Shown here piece by piece: positions 47,140-58,900 of a stretch of 64,000 bases of DNA (within the stretch, counting starts at the first letter, position 1; each line of letters begins with the position of its first letter). Made by a program: the position numbers and the translations under genes. Origin of the DNA: Alisma plantago-aquatica (taxonomy: Eukaryota; Streptophyta; Magnoliopsida; Alismatales; Alismataceae); contig OY856410.1 in assembly GCA_963693085.1 (NCBI GenBank), positions 563,132,406-563,196,405 on the forward strand. Reading direction: 5' to 3'. The notes under the pieces are model-generated. The model was not told where the DNA came from, searched no databases, and saw only the letters and a program-made list of their open reading frames with translations.

Positions 47140-47618
47140 TCTCTTTTTTTTTTGAAAGCAAACAGATTCATTCATTACTCAAGCCATACGACATCTACAA
47201 GTAGAGAAGTACAACCAGAAGAAACCTAGATCAGTCAAGAACATAGATCTACCACCACTACCACTCATATTGGAACGAGATTGAAACACTTCTGCATAGA
47301 ACTCTCTTCTTCGTGGCTGATCAAAGCAGCTATTGTGAGAGATACCTTCAACTTGAGCATAAGGCAGCGACATTAAGCATGAAGCCGACCGAGATTCCGT
47401 CCGATTGTTGACTCTACCATCCATGGCACGGCTCGAGCAGCAAAGAACCTGAGGTAAAAACGAGACCAACCAGGGATCTCGTCACTCTCACGAAAGGAGA
47501 GACACCCAAACCCTGAATGGAGAGACAAACGCTGAAGGAACACGACGAGAAGAAGACAAGAAACTGCCTAGAACCAGGACCAAAATGAAAGGCAGGGAGT
47601 CAATACATACTGAACTGA
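47140..47618 (-). mobile_element. Short non-LTR insertion (SINE or truncated LINE), 479 bp
   Basis: It is flanked by a perfect 12-bp duplication (atattacacttg) and starts on the plus strand with a T-run, i.e. a poly(A) tail on the minus strand. This is the signature of target-primed retroposition in minus orientation. The minus strand has a short open stretch (MVSFLPQVLCCSSRAMDGR...) with no domain that I recognise. It interrupts the CACTA subterminal repeats, so it came later than the CACTA. Confidence 0.8.
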
Positions 47619-47639
47619 ATATTACACTTGACTCATATA

Positions 47640-47919
47640 CATGTATAAACCCCCATTAGAACATAGGTGATTCAAATGTATGTCACCTATAGTGTGTCAC
47701 CCTTTAAAGTATGATAAAATGTTTGTCACCTATGTTGCACAGACTACACGTGACATACATGCATGTCACCTAAAGTATGTCACCCTTTCAAATATAAAAA
47801 AAAATGTATGTCATCTATTTTACGCAGACCTACACAGATTATAAGTCATGTACAAATATGTCACCTAAAGTGTGTTATTTTTTACATGACTGTCATCTAT
47901 ACTATGTTTTTTGGTAGTG
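47640..47919 (-). repeat. Right terminal inverted repeat and subterminal repeats of the large CACTA
   Basis: Repeats of atgtcacctat/aaagtgtgtcac in both orientations (47640-47880) lead to the terminus. The terminal 33 bases on the minus strand match the left end at 13665 at 27 positions. TAA follows at 47920. Confidence 0.75.
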
Positions 47920-47922
47920 TAA

Positions 47923-49200
47923 TCATATAGTTTGCTTGAAGCAATATCAACGTGCATATTGGCTTCAAAAATGGGTCAGGAAACAATTAAAGAGATGGTC
48001 GTCTTTGGCTTGGAGATGGTTTTCCGAGTGCTACACATAAACATAAATACGAGGATTGGGAAATTATTGGTATGAAACCAAAATAATGAAAAGGAAAAGA
48101 GATGATTCGAGAATCATTTGTGATGAAACCATATTAGAATAGGGTCCAATATTTTCAGCCGGTCATGAGGAGTGCACAAGGAAAGTCATTAACGTGTGGG
48201 ATTGGATAAGGAGAGTCTGTGTTAATTAGCAATGTTTAACAAATAATAGGATATCCGACTAGAGTTGTGAAGATTAGTGTGATCCGTAGAGGTAAAGGAA
48301 ATAAAAGAAGAGATAGACTATTAGCATCGATGAGGTATGCAGAGAAAGAAAAGGGCGTACTTCAGCTAGTTTCTTATTTCCAACCCATGGTTGATGGCCA
48401 AAGACAAAAGCATAATCATGAACAGACGACCCATAATGAGTCAACATTTCCTAAACAATTCAGATAATAAAATAAACCTCATGTGATCGGGAACACAAAA
48501 GTAACTTTGCCAAATCGATGCAATATAAATAATTATGTCAGTAACTCTTAAGTTATTTAAGCCTCACTCTTTCCTATTTAAATTAGGATAACTAGAATTA
48601 TCTAAATAATCAAAAGCTGAAACTTAGACTATCTAGGACCCATAAAATCTGAAATTTTCATTAGACTTTTCCTTTGATGTTATTCAATATTTCTTTATCT
48701 CATATTTTCTTTTAAAAATTAAATTAAGATAGTTATTATTGTCTAAATAATGTGAAATTTAGAACCCAAACTAATTGGGAGTCAAAGTACATGTTTATAC
48801 CATTATATTTTGGTTTTGACACTTTCTTTTATGAGTTATATCATCATTCATATTTTTGACTCATTACCCTTATATTTACCAAATATTATATTTTTATTAT
48901 CAACACTCACTTAATTGAGTCATATTAATTTATATTGTTACAAAAAGAGTTATATATTATTGACACACACAAAATTCCATATTTTACTTGTTAACATATC
49001 TAGGCCATTAATTTCATATTTATTTAACAAAATATTATTAATATTTATGGACATGGAATTATTAAATTATTACTCCAAAACATATTATTTATTTTTATTT
49101 AGTCATTATGTGGGTATTAGTTATCAAAGAAAATACATGTAACATACTAGAACATATTTAAGTTATAATGTAAATGTGTGATGTTGTTTAATTTTATCCT
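47923..49200. other. AT-rich DNA, no gene seen
   Basis: No coding frames, LTR edges or strong repeats. A/T content rises further after 48480. Confidence 0.55.
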
Positions 49201-50304
49201 CGTTTGGTCAAATCTAGGAAACCGATCTTACAACCTTTCTAGTTATGGAATAGGGCAAGATTCGAAGTTTTTGTTTGTTACGGTCTAAGGCCGAGAAAAG
49301 AGAGGAATATTGAGGTAGGAGATCAAAAGAAATGTCATCAAGGAATATAAACACTTACCAAGGCTAGAAGATGGGCTATGATCACCACAAGAACCACATG
49401 CAAGAAGAGTTTGGTCACCAAACTCCAAGGTCAGATATCCTTGCTCCACCAAGCTCCAAGAACAAGCAAAAGAGAAAGAAAAAGATGGAGGGCCAAAAGG
49501 GTTACAAACATGGAGATATAAGGGATTATATAGGTGGAAGATGAGAGAGAAGGTAAGAGATGATGTGTCAACACTCCAAGGTACCAAAGGGACACTTGTC
49601 CACTCAAAAGACCAACATGCAACCACTCAAGCCTGACATGCAAGACATGGTGATACACTCTAGGTTGGGTATCAACCACCTTGGTCACCCACATGGTCAC
49701 GATCGTGACCCTCCCATGGTTCACCATCCATGGTCGCAACACACACACACCACCACCACTGGGTCGAGACAAGGGACCACTTCAAACCCTAGGTCGAGAC
49801 ATCCTATAAGAGGGCAACCGTCTCAACCCAAAACCACCCAAAATGACCTTGGTCATGACCCCGTCATCTAGAGGGTGTGTCTCGATCATGAAATCCACCA
49901 AACCATCCCTAGGTCACAACCTCAGTTGATACAATGCACCATATATACATAGGTCGAGACACTCAACACTCATAGAAACCCTAATCACCACTAAGGGTGA
50001 CACTCCACAACCAAGGCTCAAACAAGGCACCCACTTTTTTCTCTCTCCTCTATATGATGTCAAGAAAGAGAAGGAATACTCTAGAGGTGACAAATTGCAC
50101 ATCAACCCCCTACTTTGGGTAAAATGCAATTTGCACCAAAACTAGCACAATAAGCACAAACATCATCCAAACAAGCTCAAACTGAAGGTCTCCACAAACC
50201 CTAATTACATCTCAAAAGATTATATCAAGGTTATACGCACATGATTAAGACAAAGCAAATAGGGTTACCCCAAAATCCAAGCCAGGGGTCTTACAAGCCA
50301 TAAA
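49200..50304 (+). mobile_element. LTR fragment related to the 34-38 kb insertion
   Basis: The 3' portion parallels 37560-38102: both have ccaaagggacacttgtcc or ccaagggacacttgtcca, then ccctaatcaccact(a/g)aggtga-like text, then a tcaaggtta...caaagc(a)aataggg block and an end ...caggggtcttaca versus ...cagggtccttaca. The middle has its own GGTCGAGAC/CATGGTC-rich minisatellite-like text (49640-49960). The 5' boundary and target duplication are not clear. No coding region. Confidence 0.55.
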
Positions 50305-50354
50305 CCCCTAACAAGGATTCCCCCCCCAAATCCTAAGAGAAAAGAGAGGGGTAC

Positions 50355-51183
50355 TGATAACACCAAATTTTGTGATATTTTAGACTGTTTTTCTGTTATC
50401 AAAACTGCCATTTTTAGCTATTTTCCTCTCTTTTGTATGCACTTTCGCAATAATTGGCCAAGCAATGCTCTTAATCCTATATTTCCATCTTTTGCAGAGT
50501 TTTTCCTCATTTTGGTGCAATAAGGCTGTCCCGGCCCACAGAATAGGTCTAAGCCTGTTTCGGCCTTCCTGACGCCCGATACAACCTCTACCCGACAGGG
50601 TGGAGTGACACAATGACGCACGACAAAAGGATGTCGCGCAAGGAGAAGATGGACGACATGCCTTCTACCTGACATGGAGCCCAGCTCGCCCCGACAACCC
50701 AGCTTGTCGGGCGACACAGCCACCCACCAGCAGGAGCGCCGTTCATCACGTGATCGATAGCCGACACTCCTGAGTCGAGCGATACCAGTATCGGACGTCC
50801 ACCGACCCGCAAATAAGGAGGACACGTGGTGCTTCGAGCACCATAACTTCCTCCAACCGCTGCCTATAGGAAGCCGAAAAGACAGTTCGGATACTTCGGA
50901 ATTCGGACAGTTGGGAGCTTTGAGTGATCTTCGGAGGAAACTGTGAGAGCAGGAGTATCGTGCTCCAGTGCTCGTACCGGGTGACACTAGGTGAGCTCTT
51001 CCTCGTCCCGAGAGGGAGGGGATAGTTCACTTAGGACCGTCCCGGGCGACACTGCGGGCCGATATCGGCCAACGATGACGAGCGACACAAGTACCCGACA
51101 GTAGGACGTGTCGCTCCATGCCCGACACAATATCGAACCTGATACGCTTCGCCCGTCATGCGTGCCGCCCGAGAGGGTGTGTC
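50355..51183 (+). mobile_element. 5' LTR copy (truncated) of an Athila/Tat-like element
   Basis: Starts TGATAACACCAAATTTTG and matches 52678-53520 almost base for base, until both read gagagggtgtgt; after 51183 the sequences part. A CACGTG box lies at about 50823. The TATAAATA box of the other copy is missing because 13 bases (aatagcagctaca) are absent after cctata (about 50866). The text contains many gtcgggcgacac-type words. Confidence 0.85.
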
Positions 51184-51684
51184 GCCCGGGGTCCCTAGTT
51201 CAACGACGTCTGCCTCGCCGATGAAACAGGAGCAAAGAAGCTTTTTCTGGAAGAATTGGAAAGTGGGGTCCCTAGTCAAATTTTTCTGCCAATTCTGCAT
51301 TATAACCATTGGACGCTCCTGACGGTGTACACTCGGCAACGAGAAGGAATCTTTTACAATAGCTCGGACAGCAACAAGAACCATCCAGTACCGTGTACAT
51401 CAGAACCGTTGTCATCCGTCGAACGCTTAACTCGAAAATACTACGACGAGGTGGCAAAGATGATACAACCATTCTTGGACACGCAAGCAAGCAAATGGCA
51501 CGAACTCCAGTTCTGCCACCGCAGCCCGCAACAGATTCCCCTATCTAACGACTACGGCATCTTTGTCCTGGAATGGATAGCAAACAAAGCAGCGCCTGAC
51601 CAGCTCCAACACATCGTTTATCACAGCAAGAGAGGAGAGTACGTGTGGGAGCTTCTATCTGACGCAGGCGTGCTCATCGGCTAA
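51184..51684 (+). pseudogene. Ulp1-like (C48) cysteine protease fragment between LTRs
   Basis: A plus-strand frame, open from just after a TAG at about 51198, reads FNDVCLADETGAKKLFLEEL, then PILHYNHWTLLTVYTRQREG, IFYNSSDSNKN, and near the end PLSNDYGIFVLEWIANKAAP, closing at LLSDAGVLIG and a TAA. HW...(Y/H)NS...NDCG is the pattern of the Ulp1/SENP catalytic domain, which cleaves SUMO-type conjugates. Here the His is kept but the catalytic Cys of NDCGxFVLEW is Tyr (TAC for TGC). Only about 155 residues are present, roughly the catalytic half. It begins exactly where the 5' LTR breaks off, so it was joined to or captured by the element. Ulp1 domains are known in plant MULE and CACTA elements. 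Confidence 0.75.
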
Positions 51685-52662
51685 CCCTCACTGGATCAAC
51701 ATTACCCTACCTTATCTACTTCACAACTCTGGGACAGAGTGTGGAGCAAGTTTGGGGGGTACCATGTACCAGTGAGGGAGGTACAAATTTTGTCTCGAAT
51801 TCTTTATTCTTTTGTTCTTTCCTGTATCATTTGTACATATATATGCTCATATAAAAAAAATTCCCATGCATATGTATAAAAATCTATATTAGTAAAAACC
51901 TGATGCAACTGCTTGCAAAGTTAGTTTTCTTTGTGCTTAACGAGATACAAATTCCGTTATATCTTTCTGATAGTGCTGCTTCAAACAAACAGAATATTAC
52001 GTTTTTCCACGCCAAAAATTTCGAAAAATATAATAATCTCGCAAACAGCTAAGAGACGAGTATGGAGAAGGAAAAAGCTACCCAAACAGCAGAAATCTCT
52101 TTGTTTCCCCTTTACCCAACAAAAACCCCAAAAAGAGAAAGAAGCCTTATGAGTGTGAATAAAAGCAGGAGAGTTGTGCCCAATAAAAGAAAAAGAAAAA
52201 ATATATATATACACACTTGTTTTCCAAAAGTACCCATCTTTAGGCATGGTAGATCCGGGGCAGTGGTACGTAGGATGTGAAATCACTGCTCTAAAGCCAA
52301 TTGGCTTGGACTGCAGGGACCACTTGCCCGTTAATGGACCCTTACCTGGATGGACCGATGGGAAACAAGGAAAAACCCCAAAAAGCCTTAGCCTACCCGA
52401 TACACAACTTTCTGCCCCAAAAATAATGTGGTTTGGTGTGTAAGCTAACTTCGGAATCGTACAACAAAGTCTCGCTGAAGCTGTAGAAAAATTTTACTGA
52501 AATAATAAGGCAGGAAACGCAAGGTCTTTTGTTCGTAATGAGACAGCATTATCTCTAAAGGCATTACTATACTTGCTTTACCTCTTGGCCTGAAAGTTGT
52601 ACCAAACAAGAAGAAGCATCACAAAATAAAGTTTAAATATTGATTGAGGACAATCAAAATGC
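51685..52662 (+). other. Internal region of the LTR element, no gene recognised
   Basis: It contains a purine-tract-like caagtttggggggtac at about 51769-51784, resembling a polypurine tract. No gag or pol motif is seen. Short open frames at 52062-52440 are lysine-rich or low in complexity. Confidence 0.5.
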
Positions 52663-52677
52663 TAAGTTTGGGGGAGT
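52663..52677 (+). other. Polypurine tract
   Basis: aagtttgggggagt lies immediately before the TGATAACACC start of the 3' LTR, the standard position and form of the plus-strand primer in Athila/Tat-like elements. Confidence 0.8.
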
Positions 52678-54318
52678 TGATAACACCAAATTTTGTGATA
52701 TTTTAGACTATTTTTCTGTTATCAAAACTGCCATTTTTAGCTATTTTCCTCTCTTTTGTATGCACTTTCGCAATAATTGGCCAAGCAATGCTCTTAATCC
52801 TATATTTCCATCTTTTGTAGAGTTTTTCCTCATTTTGGTGCAATAAGGCCGTCCCGGCCCACAGAATAAGTCCGAGCATGTTTCGGCCTTCCTGACGCCC
52901 GATACAACCTCTGCTCGATAGGGTGGAGCGACACAATGACGCACGACAAAAGTATGTCACACAAGAAGGAGCAGATGGACGACACGCCTTCTACCCGACA
53001 GGGAGCCCAGCTCGTCCCGACAACCCAGCTTGTCGGGCGACACAGCCACCCACCGGTAGGCGCGTCGTTCATCACGTGACTGATAGCCGACACTCCTGAG
53101 CCGAGCGATACCAGTATCGGCCATCCACCGACCCGCAAATAAGGAGGACACGTGGCGCTTCGAGCACCATAACTTCCTCCAACCGCTGCCTATAAATAGC
53201 AGCTACAGGAAGCTGAAAAGACAGTTCGGATATTTCGGAACTAGGACAGTTGGGAGCTTTGAGTGATCTTCAGATGAAACTGTGAGAGCAGGAGTATCGT
53301 GCCCCAGTGCTCGTGTCGGGCGACACTAGGTGATCTCTTCCTCATCCCGAGAGGGAGGGAATAGTTCACTTAGGACCGTCCCGGGCGACACTGCGGGCCG
53401 ATATCGGCCAACGATGACGAGCAACACAAGTGCCCGACAGTAGGACGCGTCGCTCCATGCCCGACACGATATCGAACCTGATACGCTTCGCCCGTCATGC
53501 GTGCCGCCTGAGAGGGTGTGTTGGCCGACTTGAGCGTATCGGCCAGGTCCTTGAACAATACAGTCGGCCGTCGCGGTGCGCCGCTCAAGAGAGTGTGTCG
53601 CCGGACACCGCTGTATCGGGCTAGGCCCCTGTCCGGTATCGGGCGGGAGAGCGTTGTAGTCTGTCGCCCTTCTACATCAAGAAGGAGACATCTGTATTTA
53701 ATTTTGTTATTTAATTCCTTTCTTATGCAATGTATTAAGACCTCTAATGTTTATGGGAATAGAAAATCTTAAATACTTGCTGCTCTATACTTGGTGTGAT
53801 ATATTGGATGACTGCTATGTTTGATATATGAACTCTAGCTTGCATGTTTGGATTGCGTTTCGCCTAGCTACCGAATCGTGTTTTCCCGTCGCAACAGCTT
53901 CGAGAGTCGTGTTGTGGCTCTAGTGTTTGGTCCGATTCTGGAGTACGAGAGTGCCTGGAATGGAGTTGTTTCAGTAACATTCCACTCTAACTTAAGTCCG
54001 ACAACCTCGAGAGGGGTGTTGACGCTTGGTTAGAAGTACCCTCTCTGAGAGGAGGGGTGCAGGGTGTTACTGCTGCCGCTTGTTTTGGTGTAGTATTATC
54101 CTTCGCATCTTGCCATAGCTCTAGTATTATCTTTCTATTTTTGTTGCATGAAAACCCCAAAAAATTGCTAAATGACTAAAACCTTAAATATCTCTTGTAG
54201 CTTCAGTTGGAGATAGTTTTCTTCGTTTTATTTGTGACATCTTGTTGTTTCCCTTTTGGGAATTTATATCTCTTTATACCTACTGGAGTGTAGCGTGTCG
54301 ATTTTGGGTTCTCAACAC
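52678..54318 (+). mobile_element. 3' LTR of the Athila/Tat-like element
   Basis: Begins TGATAACACC after the polypurine tract; its first about 840 bases match 50355-51183. It continues with sequence the 5' copy lacks and probably ends ...ttgggttctcaaca (54318) or slightly beyond, in the ccctgtgttcgaccccgta text typical of this LTR class. No flanking copy of ggtac (the five bases before the 5' LTR) was found, so the right edge is approximate. Confidence 0.7.
53191..53198 (+). promoter_or_regulatory. LTR TATA box
   Basis: TATAAATA lies about 40 bases downstream of a CACGTG G-box (53149-53154) in the 3' LTR. The first LTR copy has lost it through a 13-base deletion. Confidence 0.6.
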
Positions 54319-54439
54319 TACCCCCTTGTCCCTGTGTTCGACCCCGTATATCTACTTCGACCCCGTAAACAAAGTTGTGGGGGCCTAGAAGGATTCGGGT
54401 TTATAAATGTAAAAGCTCGACTACCTCAAATCCGCCTCC

Positions 54440-54620
54440 ACTTTTGGACGCGCGATTTAGGCCGGTCATGTACTTCCTCCTCATCTCTTCCTCAAGCTCC
54501 CACGTGGCTTCCTCAATACCATGGTGATGCCACAAAACCTTCACAAGAACTATGTCTTTCTTCTTCAGCTTCTTCACTCTCTTGTATAAAGGAGGCTCAC
54601 ACCTTATATACAGTTAATTG
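54440..54620 (-). pseudogene. Gypsy chromovirus chromodomain fragment
   Basis: The minus strand reads RVKKLKKKDIVLVKVLWHHH, then GIEEATWELEEEMRRKYMTG. The KVLW(R/H)HHG(x)EEATWE(x)EEEM pattern is the chromodomain at the C terminus of plant chromovirus integrases, which guides insertion to marked chromatin. Nothing recognisable of the integrase core lies to its right, so only this terminal piece remains. Confidence 0.85.
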
Positions 54621-56320
54621 AGTGAAAAGTAAGAAATACTTGCATGAAAATAAAGGACAAACCATGGCAGAGACATGATATATAAAATAGACACAATCAC
54701 GCAACAAATTTGCCTTCTAATTTGGCCAAACCAACCTTGTGTGGGTAGGTCAAGATCCTCCACAACAATCCCAAGGAGGATGGAGGTCACATGGACTGGG
54801 GTGTGGGACTATTTCATCATGAGGAGTCAAAGACAACAACCACTCTCATGCATCCAACTATGATCAACAAAATGAGTTTGAGTTATCAGGGAAATGAGTA
54901 GATGATAGGGGAACCAAGAATTTATCACACGATGAGAAGAAGAAGGGAAATCACACCCTCAAAACCAACCACAGACATTTAGATGTCCAGGTCGGAGGAA
55001 AAGCATGATATACACTATCAAAACCATGGAAGATAGACTCATGATCGTAAAACACAAAGTAGTTAAAGGAAATTGAGCGCATGTGATATATCGCACGAGT
55101 GGTAAGCCAAGAGTCAACAAATCTCTGTTGGGTTTTCATAAAGCTCCTCACCTCAATCCTACACACCGCACATGTTCCAGGGCCTCAGTCGACAAGCTTC
55201 ACACATCAGACTTGGTGGTCTTGTCTAGAGACTAGTGCAACAGAACATACTCTACATGGATACCATGGTTAGGTTGTTGGTGTCCTGGAGATGGTATCGA
55301 CATATCTAATTGGAAGGAGATGAGACAAAGGTTGGGAACCATGGTGGATGACTGGAAGTTGAAGATGATCGGGGGGTTACCAGACTAAAGAGGTTAAAAT
55401 TGGATATTGTCTAGGGTTTTTATGGACATGGGTGACATTCTAAAGATATTGAATTTATATGGGATCCTCTCATCTACGCTTGACTATTATGGCTAGAGAT
55501 TGAGAGGAATATGAAGTTGAGAATTTCTAGATAAGGGTTTCTAGGGGTTGATCTAGGGTGCATTGGGTTTGGGAGAGTGAGAGAAATTTGGATGGGGTTA
55601 GATCATGGAGTGATGATCCTAGAGGAGAAATATTTGAGAGAAAATAAGAGTCTGTGATTGGGTGGTTGCTATTCCTTTCCAAACAAGAGGGGTCATAAGG
55701 AAGGGGACACCATACTACATCTTTTTTATCCCTCGTGTGGCTCACACATGGCCCATTATAAACACGATATGTTGAATTAGGTAGGAAATTTCAATGAGAT
55801 AAGATTATGGATTTATTAGGTGACACATAGGATGGATATTTAGATAAAAAGGTGATTATTTCTGTTCTTTTTCCTAATATATATTGGAACACCAAGGATT
55901 AACCAAAGCAAGTAAAATTTGGTAGGTAGACTAATTCAAGGGTAAGGAATCCAATTTTTTAATGTATATTTACTTTTAAGCCATGTAAGTATCTACTTTA
56001 CACATTTAAGTCTTAGAGTAATTTATTTATTACTAATTATCCATTAGGTATTAGATCATAAAAATTGGGAAATTTCCATATCATATCATTTATTTTATTA
56101 CTTGATATTTTCACATGCAAAAGAAATATCTAACATGGGTAATTTATAAATGAAACCCTTATGTTCAATTAATAATTCCTCAAGTGTCCAATGAGAGTAA
56201 TTAAGGATCTTCAAAGGATGGTGACAAAAATGTTGAGGTTATTACAATCCTAACCACCTTGAACAAATTTCATCCTAGAGATTTTAATTTTCTACCCACC
56301 TTATGGTTTTACTTATTCTT
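54621..56320. other. No gene recognised
   Basis: Moderately AT-rich; no domain motifs. G-rich on the plus strand around 55270-55660. It could be LTR or UTR sequence of the gypsy remnant. Confidence 0.45.
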
Positions 56321-56416
56321 TGTTGGTGATACTCTTTTTTTGGAAAAGGTAAAATATCACTAATTACCAAAAAGACATATAAGGGAAAAAACAAAATCCC
56401 ATATATTATACAAGAT

Positions 56417-57601
56417 CTAAGTCAGATCCCATCTCTGTGCTATCTGAGTATTGACCCCTAACAAAAGATCAGGCTTGGCTCTAACCAGCCACCTCATCCT
56501 ATTTACAATGGTGTCAAAAGACGAAAGAGTATCAGAGAGACCCTTTCCATGAAGCTTGTTATTCCTTTCAGCCCAAATAACGTAGATGAGGTTAGTGAAA
56601 ATAACCCCTGAAGGCTCTTTCTTTGGTATTCCTTCGAGTCTTCTCAAACATCCAGGGAATTGTATCATCCAAATTATTGGGAGGTGATCCCCCCCAGCCA
56701 CATTTAAGTGTTGTTTTGCTCCATAGATACTTGGAGTATGTACAGCAAAAAAAAGTGGTTGTGGGATTCATTTTCCTCTGAGCACAGCAGACAACCAGTC
56801 TCATAATTAAGGCCCCAGCTCGCAAGTCTATCCTTAGTAGGCAACCTCTTCAAAATTGTTCTATAAGAGCAAAAGCTCCACTTTGGTCATCTCTGTTTGT
56901 GCCACAGGAAAGGGTACCAAGGTACCCGGGGGATGAAGCAAAGGGGGCCCAAGGTTTATGGTTGTTGGTCAGCTGCCAGGTCCCATCGAATCTGTAATAA
57001 TCAGCTTTAACGTTGGGCCAGATCCTCCTCATTTCTCTCCAACTTATAGAGCAAGATTTCCCACTATCCTCCTCATCTAGGCTAATGTACCTCTCAGTCG
57101 TCCATTCAGACCAAAGAGAATTAGGCTTGGTGAGGAGGTCATTGATCCTATAGGTTGTTGCACCCCGAGCAATCCGAATAGGGTCCATCAAATTTAGACC
57201 GCCACAGAAAAAGGGTTGCGCCACAGTGCCCCAAGAGATGTTGTGTGCATTGCTGCTCCAAAGAAACCCAACCATAATAGATTGAACTTCTCCAGAATAA
57301 ACACTGACATCTCTGCCAATCTGCACCAAAATCTCACCTTGCTGGTGAGGATGGAGTTGATCAGCACAGCCCTCCCCGCCATAGAAACACGGATGCTGGA
57401 CCATTTTTCTACTGTATTGTGCAGGTTGTCCACACAGCTTTTGTAATTGTCTCCTTTCCCAACCCCACCAGATATAGGAATACCTAAATATTTAGTGGGA
57501 AAGCTTCCCTCAAGAATACCCGCCACCTCTTTGAGCCTGCCTCTCCTAGAAGAAAGCACGTGACTTGATGTCACAGATGTATAGTCCAGAGAACTTGTCA
57601 A
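56417..57601 (-). pseudogene. L1 LINE post-RT region and zf-RVT domain
   Basis: Text in several frames: EGSFPTKYLGIPISGGVGKG, KWSSIRVSMAGRAVLINSIL (the conserved W....LS.AGR..LI.SVL motif), LNLMDPIRIARGATTYRIND, then LASWGLNYETGCLLCSEENE followed by SHNHFF (zf-RVT C-x2-C...H). The tail NLIYVIWAERNNKLHGKG is the usual C terminus of plant L1 ORF2. Multiple frame breaks. Confidence 0.88.
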
Positions 57602-58900
57602 ACTTGTGTAGCATTTTCCTCAGACCCCTTAGATATTTAGCATGCCCCGCTATGAAGAACAGGACATCATCGGCGAAAACCATGTAACTGAGCACTTTAG
57701 TTCCAGGAACCTTGAAAGCACGAATGGCCCCAGATTCCTCAGCTTGTAAAGTCATACAAGTTAGGTTTTCCATGATGAGCGAGAAGAGGAGGAGGGATAA
57801 AGGATCCTCTTGCATAAGGCCATTGGACGCCTGGAACATACCCTTAGGCACCCCGTTAATTAAGATAGAAAAGGAGGTGGTCTCAACACATTATTTGGTG
57901 ATGTCGATAAACTGATTGTCAAACCCCAATGCCTTCATCGTGCTCTAGAGGCCAGGCCAGCTTACATGATCATAAGCCTTATATATATCCACCTTAACAC
58001 ATGCCTTTCTAGATCGGTTTTTGACTTGAAACTCTAACAAAAATTTAGAGGCCAGAAGGGCATTATCTGCAATGTATCGACCCTTAACAAAGGTTGATTG
58101 ATACTTGGACACAATAGATGGCATAATGTTCTTGAGTCTGCCTGCAATCACCTTGGACACTATCTTGTAAATGACCGAGTAGCACGCAATGGGGAAAAAC
58201 TCATTCATGTTAGAAGCATCCTTGTGCTTAGGAATGAGTCTTATAAAGGCATGGTTCACTTGTCTGACCATCCTGCCTCCCACCAAGAACCACCAGACCG
58301 TACGACAAACATCTTCGCTGACAATAGGCCAACGAGCTTGGAAGAACTTGGCATTAAAACCATTCAGCCCAGGTGCTTTAGACGCACGAATGGAGAAGGT
58401 AGCCTATTTGATTTCCTCATTTGTTGCAAGCTTCAGCAACTCCTTGTTCATATTATCAGTATTCTTTGGCGTAAGGGGGCTGACCACATATCTACTATTA
58501 TGGTCCTGATTATACAACCTCTGAAAGAAGTCCACCGCTAGGTTCCCAATTTTTGACTCCTCATCCACCAGCCTGCCATCTTCATCAATGAGGTTATGTA
58601 TGTGATCTCTCATATTGTTCTTTTTAATATCAGCATGATACACCTTCAAGTTGCAGTCGCCATCATGTATCCATTTTAATCCACTCCTCTGCCAAAAACT
58701 AACCTCCTCTGCCTTTTTGAGTTGTAGTAGTCACTTGCTAGCCGTTTCTTCTAGTTCCATCAAGTCCACAGAGGTTGGATTATACCTGAGATTAGTCGCC
58801 ATGAGCTCAAAGTGTTGTATAGCCTCATTAATAAGATTAGGCAGGTCCCTTAGAGATTTTAACCATCTCTTCAAAGCCTCCTTGGTATATTTGAGTTTGG
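57546..58900 (-). pseudogene. L1 LINE reverse transcriptase (linker and RT)
   Basis: Starts in the linker with VSFWQRSGLKWIHDGDCNLK (about 58700-58630) and FFQRLYNQDHN. It continues into ASKAPGLNGFNAKFFQARWP, NHAFIRLIPKHKDASNMNEF, QSTFVKGRYIADNALLASKF, KVDIYKAYDHVSW (motif A, catalytic Asp), MQEDPLSLLLFSLIMENL (motif B, usually RQGDPLSP) and MVFADDVLFF (motif C with two Asp, about 57670). Several stops, including after YDHVSWPGL, and altered motif B show that it is inactive. Confidence 0.9.

Larger units (their letters stand above)
13665..47919 (-). mobile_element. Very large CACTA (En/Spm) element, 34.3 kb, gene-carrying, with nested insertions
   Basis: Left end CACTACTGAAAAATAGGG starts at 13665. 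The right end, read on the minus strand from 47919, is CACTACCAAAAAACATAG. Over the first 33 bases 27 match, including a shared TATAGATGACA. Both ends are flanked by TAA (13662-13664 and 47920-47922), the 3-bp duplication expected for CACTA elements. Both subterminal regions repeat the word atgtcacctat. Inside, on the minus strand, are a tnp2-type transposase and a Transposase_24/TNPA-like gene in the normal order. Removing the later insertions (LTR, R2-like element, short non-LTR copy, nested CACTA-like piece) leaves about 24 kb. The alternative is two separate elements of one family whose outer ends happen to share TAA. Confidence 0.6.
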
